Shown in pieces: positions 58,633 to 64,000 of a DNA stretch of 64,000 bases. The translations under genes were made by a program, and so were the position numbers. This DNA comes from Streptococcus pneumoniae. Its GTDB lineage: Bacteria > Bacillota > Bacilli > Lactobacillales > Streptococcaceae. The DNA is taken from the NCBI RefSeq assembly GCF_001096185.1, contig NZ_CRPU01000002.1, positions 168,810-232,809 of the forward strand. Direction: 5' to 3'. Below the pieces are notes generated by a model. That model was not told the origin of the DNA. It did not search any database and saw nothing but the letters and a program-made list of their open reading frames with translations. Every line of letters starts with the position of its first letter. The stretch's first letter is position 1.

Positions 58633-59670
58633 ATGAATCAAACAGTAGAATATATTAAAGAACTGACAGCCATTGCGTCGCCAACGGGCTTCACTCGTGA
58701 GATTTCGGACTATTTAGTCAAGACTTTAGAAGATTTTGGTTATCAGCCAGTTCGCACAGCCAAGGGCGGTGTCAATGTGACCATTAAAGGTCAAAATGAT
58801 GAGCAACAACGCTATGTGACTGCCCATGTAGATACGCTTGGTGCTATTGTCCGTGCTGTCAAACCAGATGGCCGTCTCAAAATGGACCGTATCGGTGGTT
58901 TTCCTTGGAACATGATTGAAGGTGAAAACTGTACCGTTCATGTGGCTAGCACAGGTCAAAAAGTATCAGGAACCATCCTCATCCACCAAACTTCTTGCCA
59001 TGTCTACAAGGATGCAGGAACTGCAGAACGCACGCAGGACAATATGGAAGTGCGTTTGGATGCAAAAGTGACCAATGAAAAAGAAACTCGTGCTCTTGGG
59101 ATTGAGGTTGGTGATTTTATCAGCTTTGACCCACGAACTGTCGTGACAGAGACAGGTTTTATTAAGTCTCGTCATTTGGATGACAAGGTCAGCGCAGCGA
59201 TTTTGCTTAACCTGCTTCGTATTTATATGGAAGAGAAGATTGAGTTGCCAGTAACAACCCATTTTGCCTTTTCAGTCTTTGAAGAAGTGGGGCATGGTGC
59301 AAACTCTAGCATTCCTGCTCAAGTAGTTGAATATCTGGCTGTGGACATGGGAGCTATGGGGGATGATCAGCAAACAGATGAGTACACAGTGTCTATCTGT
59401 GTCAAGGATGCTTCAGGACCTTATCACTATGACTTCCGTCAACATTTGGTTGCCTTGGCTAAAGAGCAAGATATTCCATTTAAGCTGGACATCTATCCCT
59501 TTTATGGTTCGGACGCTTCGGCAGCTATGTCTGCAGGTGCAGAAGTCAAACACGCCCTTCTCGGTGCTGGTATCGAGTCTAGCCATTCTTATGAGCGTAC
59601 TCATATTGACTCGGTGGTCGCAACGGAACGTATGGTTGATGCTTACCTTAAGAGCGCATTGGTAGACTAA
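58633..59670 (+). CDS. pepA: Glutamyl aminopeptidase (M42 family)
   Basis: A 345-residue M42 metallopeptidase. Metal ligands appear in VTAHVDTLGAI (about 67-77), RHLDDKVSAAI (about 180-190), FEEVGHGAN (about 222-230) and DMGAMG. A C-terminal SHSYERTHIDS supplies a further His. It removes Glu or Asp from peptide N-termini and forms a tetrahedral dodecamer in relatives. SD AGAGGTGAAG. The HIT gene begins one base after its stop. Confidence 0.94.
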   Translation: MNQTVEYIKELTAIASPTGFTREISDYLVKTLEDFGYQPVRTAKGGVNVTIKGQNDEQQRYVTAHVDTLGAIVRAVKPDGRLKMDRIGGFPWNMIEGENCTVHVASTGQKVSGTILIHQTSCHVYKDAGTAERTQDNMEVRLDAKVTNEKETRALGIEVGDFISFDPRTVVTETGFIKSRHLDDKVSAAILLNLLRIYMEEKIELPVTTHFAFSVFEEVGHGANSSIPAQVVEYLAVDMGAMGDDQQTDEYTVSICVKDASGPYHYDFRQHLVALAKEQDIPFKLDIYPFYGSDASAAMSAGAEVKHALLGAGIESSHSYERTHIDSVVATERMVDAYLKSALVD

Positions 59671-59671
59671 T

Positions 59672-60142
59672 ATGTGCCTGATTTGCCAGAGAATTGAGCT
59701 CATCAAAGTTGGGGAAAATCCCTACTTTGTCAAAGAGTTGGAAACAGGCTATCTTGTCATTGGAGATCACCAGTATTTTGCAGGCTATAGTCTCTTTCTA
59801 GCCAAGGAACACGTTACCGAATTGCACCATTTGAAAAAGGAAACAAGACTCCGTTTTCTCGAAGAAATGAGTCTAGTCCAAGAGGCAGTTGCCAAGGCCT
59901 TTACTGCTGAGAAAATGAATATCGAACTGCTAGGAAATGGCGATGCCCATCTTCATTGGCATCTGTTTCCTAGACGAAGAGGTGATATGAAGGGTCACGG
60001 TCTCAATGGACGTGGACCAGTCTGGTGGGTTCCCTTTGAAGAAATGACAGCAGAAACTTGCCAAGTAAAACCGGAAGAGATTAAAAGATTAGTCGAATGT
60101 TTATCGTCAGAAGTAGATAAACTATTAGAAATAAAGGAGTAG
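59672..60142 (+). CDS. HIT-family protein
   Basis: A 156-residue histidine-triad hydrolase-like protein. The triad motif is HLHWHLFPR (about residues 92-100), where the middle His is the nucleophile in relatives. An N-terminal CLIC is a zinc-like pair. It acts on nucleotide phosphoramidates or dinucleotides in related proteins; substrate here unknown. No SD is visible; the one-base gap after pepA suggests translational coupling. Confidence 0.88.
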   Translation: MCLICQRIELIKVGENPYFVKELETGYLVIGDHQYFAGYSLFLAKEHVTELHHLKKETRLRFLEEMSLVQEAVAKAFTAEKMNIELLGNGDAHLHWHLFPRRRGDMKGHGLNGRGPVWWVPFEEMTAETCQVKPEEIKRLVECLSSEVDKLLEIKE

Positions 60143-60144
60143 AA

Positions 60145-60861
60145 ATGAAAAAAAGATACCTTGTCTTGACAGCTTTGCTAGCCTTGAGTCTAGCAGCTTG
60201 TTCACAAGAAAAAGCAAAAAATGAAGATGGAGCAGCTAAGACAGAACAGACAGCCAAAGCTGATGGAACAGTAGGAAGTAAGTCTCAAGGAGCTGCCCAG
60301 AAGAAAGCAGAAGTGGTCAATAAAGGTGATTACTACAGCATTCAAGGCAAATACGATGAAATCATCGTAGCCAACAAACACTATCCATTGTCTAAAGACT
60401 ATAATCCAGGGGAAAATCCAACAGCTAAGGCAGAGTTGGTCAAACTCATCAAAGCTATGCAAGAGGCAGGTTTCCCCATTAGCGACCATTACAGTGGCTT
60501 TAGAAGTTATGAAACTCAGACCAAGCTCTATCAAGATTATGTCAACCAAGATGGGAAGGCAGCAGCTGACCGCTACTCTGCTCGACCTGGTTATAGCGAA
60601 CACCAGACAGGCTTGGCCTTTGATGTGATTGGGACTGATGGTGATTTGGTGACAGAAGAAAAAGCAGCCCAATGGCTTTTGGACCATGCAGCTGACTATG
60701 GCTTTGTTGTCCGTTATCTAAAAGGCAAGGAAAAGGAAACAGGCTATATGGCTGAGGAATGGCACCTTCGTTATGTCGGAAAAGAAGCTAAAGAAATTGC
60801 TGAGAGTGGTCTCAGTTTGGAAGAATACTATGGCTTTGAAGGCGGAGATTACGTCGATTAA
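60145..60861 (+). CDS. ldcB: L,D-carboxypeptidase lipoprotein LdcB/DacB
   Basis: A 238-residue VanY/LdcB-family zinc peptidase. It has lipobox LAAC (about residues 16-19), a Lys/Ala/Glu-rich linker and then the catalytic domain. Zinc ligands lie in HQTGLAFDV (His at about 153, Asp near 160) and EEWHLRYVG. SGFRSYETQ and SARPGYSEHQTG are signature. It trims stem tetrapeptides of peptidoglycan after DacA acts; loss in pneumococcus alters cell shape. SD AAAGGAG; 2-base gap from the HIT gene. Confidence 0.93.
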   Translation: MKKRYLVLTALLALSLAACSQEKAKNEDGAAKTEQTAKADGTVGSKSQGAAQKKAEVVNKGDYYSIQGKYDEIIVANKHYPLSKDYNPGENPTAKAELVKLIKAMQEAGFPISDHYSGFRSYETQTKLYQDYVNQDGKAAADRYSARPGYSEHQTGLAFDVIGTDGDLVTEEKAAQWLLDHAADYGFVVRYLKGKEKETGYMAEEWHLRYVGKEAKEIAESGLSLEEYYGFEGGDYVD

Positions 60862-60877
60862 AAAATAAACTTTTCTC

Positions 60878-60983
60878 TTGCAATTCCAGATAAATAGTGT
60901 ATAATAGATGGGTATGTGAAAAGCATACTTGTGGGAGGTAAAAATCTCTAATTACCGCCAAAACCACAAAGGAGGATTTAAAA
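60878..60983 (+). promoter_or_regulatory. rplK promoter and structured leader
   Basis: TTGCAA (60878-60883) and TATAAT (60900-60905) are 16 bases apart. The leader has a GTATG/CATAC hairpin (60912-60928) and a second structure with GTGG/CCAC (60931-60934 with 60964-60967) enclosing GGTAA/TTACC (60937-60941 with 60952-60956). The SD AAAGGAGG follows. It may respond to a ribosomal protein. Confidence 0.65.
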
Positions 60984-61409
60984 ATGGCTAAAAAAGTCGA
61001 AAAACTTGTAAAATTGCAAATCCCTGCTGGTAAAGCTACACCAGCTCCACCGGTTGGACCTGCTCTTGGTCAAGCTGGTATCAACATCATGGGATTCACA
61101 AAAGAGTTCAACGCTCGTACAGCTGACCAAGCTGGTATGATCATTCCGGTTGTTATCTCAGTTTACGAAGATAAATCATTTACTTTCATCACTAAAACAC
61201 CACCAGCTGCTGTTCTTTTGAAAAAAGCTGCAGGTGTTGAAAAAGGATCAGGTACACCTAACAAAACTAAAGTTGCTACAGTTACTCGTGCGCAAGTACA
61301 AGAAATTGCAGAAACTAAGATGCCAGATTTGAACGCAGCAAACGTAGAGTCTGCAATGCGTATGATCGAAGGTACTGCTCGTTCTATGGGATTCACTGTT
61401 GTTGACTAA
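60984..61409 (+). CDS. rplK: 50S ribosomal protein L11
   Basis: A 141-residue protein of the GTPase-associated centre. The N-terminal region [26 protein letters not shown] (key [18 protein letters not shown]) binds the stalk base, and the C-terminal 23S RNA-binding domain ends GTARSMGF. It has the strongly biased codons of a highly expressed gene. rplA follows after an unusually long 207-base gap. Confidence 0.98.
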   Translation: MAKKVEKLVKLQIPAGKATPAPPVGPALGQAGINIMGFTKEFNARTADQAGMIIPVVISVYEDKSFTFITKTPPAAVLLKKAAGVEKGSGTPNKTKVATVTRAQVQEIAETKMPDLNAANVESAMRMIEGTARSMGFTVVD

Positions 61410-61616
61410 TCAGTAACACAGTAGAAAATCTCACAGCAGTCTATTAGTTGCTTTTCATACTAGGCAAGTGACTGATGCTTGTACTTGGGTACAGCAGGGG
61501 AACTTAAGGCCGTAGGAAAAGGAAAGTAATAGACTGAAAACCCGCAAGACTTCATCATTTCGAGAAGTGACGTGGGAGATGAAAATCGATTGAACCACTT
61601 ACAAGGAGAATAGAAA
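61410..61616 (+). ncRNA. Structured RNA between rplK and rplA, candidate L1-responsive leader
   Basis: The 207-base gap has a long-range stem CAGTCTATTA (61437-61446) with TAATAGACTG (61527-61536), then an asymmetric internal loop (GTTG/GAAAG) and a CTTTTC/GAAAAG stem (61451-61456 with 61516-61521). A second hairpin pairs CCCGC (61541-61545) with GTGGG (61572-61576) and ACTTC with GAAGT. It ends in GTGGGAGATGAAAA just before the rplA SD. That motif resembles L1-binding sites. Autoregulation is inference. Confidence 0.55.
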
Positions 61617-62306
61617 ATGGCTAAAAAAAGCAAACAACTTCGTGCTGCTCTTGAGAAAATCGACAGCACAAAAGCATACAGCGTAGAAGAAGCTGTAGCA
61701 CTTGCAAAAGAAACTAACTTTGCAAAATTTGACGCAACTGTAGAAGTTGCTTACAACTTGAACATCGACGTTAAAAAAGCTGACCAACAAATCCGTGGAG
61801 CAATGGTATTGCCAAACGGTACTGGTAAAACTTCACGCGTTCTTGTTTTCGCACGTGGTGCAAAAGCTGAAGAAGCAAAAGCTGCTGGTGCAGACTTTGT
61901 TGGTGAAGATGACCTTGTTGCTAAAATCAACGACGGTTGGTTGGACTTCGACGTAGTTATCGCTACACCTGACATGATGGCTCTTGTTGGACGTCTTGGA
62001 CGTGTCCTTGGACCACGTAACTTGATGCCAAACCCTAAAACTGGTACTGTAACAATGGATGTTGCAAAAGCAGTTGAAGAGTCTAAAGGTGGTAAAATCA
62101 CTTACCGTGCTGACCGTGCAGGTAACGTTCAAGCAATCATCGGTAAAGTATCATTTGAAGCTGAAAAATTGGTTGAAAACTTCAAAGCTTTCAACGAAAC
62201 AATCCAAAAAGCAAAACCAGCTACAGCTAAAGGAACTTACGTAACAAACTTGACTATCACAACTACTCAAGGTGTTGGTATCAAAGTTGACGTAAACTCA
62301 CTTTAA
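61617..62306 (+). CDS. rplA: 50S ribosomal protein L1
   Basis: A 229-residue protein of the L1 stalk that helps move tRNA out of the E site. Domain I has [14 protein letters not shown] and domain II has [27 protein letters not shown] (key [20 protein letters not shown]). The C-terminus has [22 protein letters not shown]. In several bacteria L1 represses its own mRNA. SD AAGGAG. It is followed by a terminator. Confidence 0.98.
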
Positions 62307-62325
62307 TCAGTAGTTTATAAAGGAG

Positions 62326-62353
62326 AAAACGAGTACGAAAGTGCTCGTTTTTT
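62326..62353 (+). terminator. Terminator after rplA
   Basis: AAAACGAG (62326-62333) pairs with CTCGTTTT (62344-62351), and T follows. Confidence 0.88.
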
Positions 62354-62427
62354 AGATACGACGGGCATGTCGTCCTTTCCAATAATCTAGCTGAACGGTA
62401 ACCGCCCGATAACGAAGTATATTGAAA

Positions 62428-62474
62428 AATCTCCAGACTAGAGAACTCACGGATAGTTCCTAATCTGGAGATTT
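62428..62474. terminator. Inverted repeat at the end of the transposase unit
   Basis: AAATCTCCAGA (62428-62438) pairs perfectly with TCTGGAGATTT (62464-62474). It lies two bases before the transposase stop codon and could terminate transcripts from either side. Confidence 0.7.
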
Positions 62475-62475
62475 C

Positions 62476-63981
62476 TTATTTGCACTTTTCTTGTACAACT
62501 TTATTCCATGGTAAATAAGCCTCTAAAACCTCTTTGTTAACGAGAGTCTCCTCATTTGGAAGAGATTCTAGAAGATAGGATAGATATTTCTCGCTATTTA
62601 ATTGATGACGTTTAGCTGTTTCCAACAAACTCATAATAATAGCCGTTGCTTTAGCTCCTTCAAAACTTTGAGAAAACAACCAATTTTTACGTCCCATAAC
62701 CAATGATTTAATGGCGCGTTCAGCTAGATTATTGGAAAGGACCAGATGCCCGTCTTTCAAAATGGCCTTAAAGGTTTCTTCATACTTGAGACTGTATTCA
62801 ATTGCCCTTCCTAGTTTTGAACCAGGTAAAACTGACTGACGCCGACACCAAGCAAAGAAGTCTTCCATTAGGGGTTGGAGCTCTTCTTGACGTCTCTGTA
62901 GTCGTTCATCAGCTGGCAAAACCTCCCAGTCTCTTTCCAAGGCAAATAACTGGTCACAATAAGCTAAACCTTTGGCACCTAACGATGATTTATCTGCTTG
63001 CTTGGGGGTGGATTCAAAAAACTTCCTTCTCACATGCGCCCAACATCCAACAAGTTCAGCTTCTTCCAGTTGACGATAAGCAGACCACATATCACAATGC
63101 ACATATCCAGAATAGTCTCCTAGGAATTCTTGTACTACCGAACCACTCCGACGCTGATCATGGTGGTAAAGCGTGATCCCTTGCTTTTCAGCTTTCCCAG
63201 ACAAAAAAGTCCAATAGTAGGTCAGATGGCTATCACTCTCTAGCACCCTATAAGAAGTTTCATCCGCATGAAGTAAGGGCTGAGTCAATAGTCTCTCTCG
63301 CAAGAGGTTATAGAGGGGCTCCAAATAGTATTGACTCGCCTTGATATGCCAATTAGAGATTTCCTTACGTGTGATTGGTAAACCCATCCTAGCCCAATCT
63401 TCTTCTTGGCGATAATTGGGTACCTTCAGATTAAACTTCTGATGGATCGTGTGAGCGATAATAGAAGCTGAGCCAAGGCTATGCGCCAAAGGGGCTTTAG
63501 AAATAGGAGCTTTCACAATTTTATCACTCGGATTTTTCTCACTGCATGCTTGGCATTTGTAAGAGTGTTGGATATGATCTATGCGTTTTAATTGCGCAGG
63601 AATAAAGACTAATTCTTGTCGTTGAAGGGTCGCTCCAATCTCTTTTAGCTCTCCCTGACAGTCAGGGCAAATGCAATCCTCTAAGCGATGATGGAGTTCT
63701 TCTGAATCGAATTGGGCAAGAAGAGCTTGACGTTTCCCTTTAGCTTTCTTACGTTTATAGGTGATTTCTTCTCTTTCAACTGGGAACATCTCCATCTTCA
63801 TCAGATGAAACTTCCTCCTCAAAAAGGCTGACTTGTCCAGATGGACAAACACTTTTCTCAGAGGATTTTCCATAGAGCTTTTGCGTTAGATAAGCCACTT
63901 GTTCACGCAGAAGGGTAAGTTCATTGGTGAGATTATCAATTGTAGCACTCTGTTGTTGAATGATTTTCAATCTTCTTCCAT
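62476..63981 (-). pseudogene. IS66-family transposase (TnpC), frameshifted
   Basis: The main frame (62476-63873) encodes a DDE transposase. ADETSYRVLES and CDMWSAYRQLE supply acidic residues, and NNLAERAIKSLVMGRKNWLF is the IS66 C-terminal signature with the Glu. The N-terminal coiled-coil (DNLTNELTLLREQVAYLTQKLYGKSSEK) is in a different frame that stops at 63776. Removing one base from the G-run at 63782-63784 would join them as DGDVP-VEREE. A further break may exist: an ATG at 63981 with SD AAGGAGG reads only MEED before a stop. The element likely continues past the window. Probably inactive. Confidence 0.85.
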
Positions 63982-64000
63982 GGGCTTCCCTCCTTGTTTT

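Overview
The window is low-GC Firmicute chromosome with the gene content and order of the Mitis group of Streptococcus, meaning S. pneumoniae or a close relative such as S. mitis, S. oralis or S. pseudopneumoniae. Supporting evidence is the sialic-acid (nan/sat) locus, pbp2b-recR-ddl-murF, ftsA-ftsZ-ylmEFGH-divIVA-ileS, vncRS-fba, murMN, and four BOX elements plus a RUP-like repeat. Several blocks expected in S. pneumoniae (nanB, a sugar PTS gene, vex123/pep27) are missing from their usual slots, and two blocks that I recall as distant in S. pneumoniae are joined here. I therefore favour a commensal Mitis-group strain over a typical pneumococcus. This is a judgement from memory of those genomes, not from a search.

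Layout. 1-13964 is a sialic-acid catabolic locus. It holds a first ABC importer and a Gfo/Idh/MocA oxidoreductase (probably for 2,7-anhydro-sialic acid), nanE, a second importer (satABC-like), YhcH-type proteins, a DUF624 membrane protein, sialic acid lyase, a ROK kinase and a divergent RpiR-type regulator. Inside it sits a small unrelated pair (9557-10381) encoding a secreted bacteriocin-like protein and a lysine-tailed membrane protein. 14157-26916 is the cell-wall and division cluster (pbp2b, recR, ddl, murF, a Nudix gene, a membrane protein, ftsA, ftsZ, ylmE, sepF, ylmG, ylmH, divIVA), followed by a T-box-controlled ileS.

30145-33714 encodes a 1189-residue LysM surface protein with an acidic repeat region and two C-terminal basic-linker/beta modules. 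Next come vncRS and fba, a flavocytochrome-type reductase and a polar amino-acid ABC operon (both on the minus strand), then recJ, RNase J2, an esterase, murMN, a membrane-anchored matrixin-like protease, uvrC, a phosphoesterase, an amino-acid binding lipoprotein, a nitroreductase, pepV, a uracil-DNA glycosylase-like gene, a rhodanese, brnQ, pepA, a HIT protein, an LD/DD-carboxypeptidase lipoprotein and rplK-rplA. The right edge is a frameshifted IS66-family transposase.

Functional themes are scavenging of host sialic acid (uptake, epimerisation, cleavage, phosphorylation, regulation), septal and peripheral wall synthesis with determinants of beta-lactam susceptibility (PBP2b carrying Ala446, Gly476 and Ala489; MurMN), and housekeeping. 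No tRNA, rRNA, CRISPR array or prophage was recognised. The least explained items are the bacteriocin-like pair, the C-terminal modules of the LysM protein, the structured RNA between rplK and rplA, an apparently leaderless uvrC, and the repeated placement of BOX elements at stop codons.
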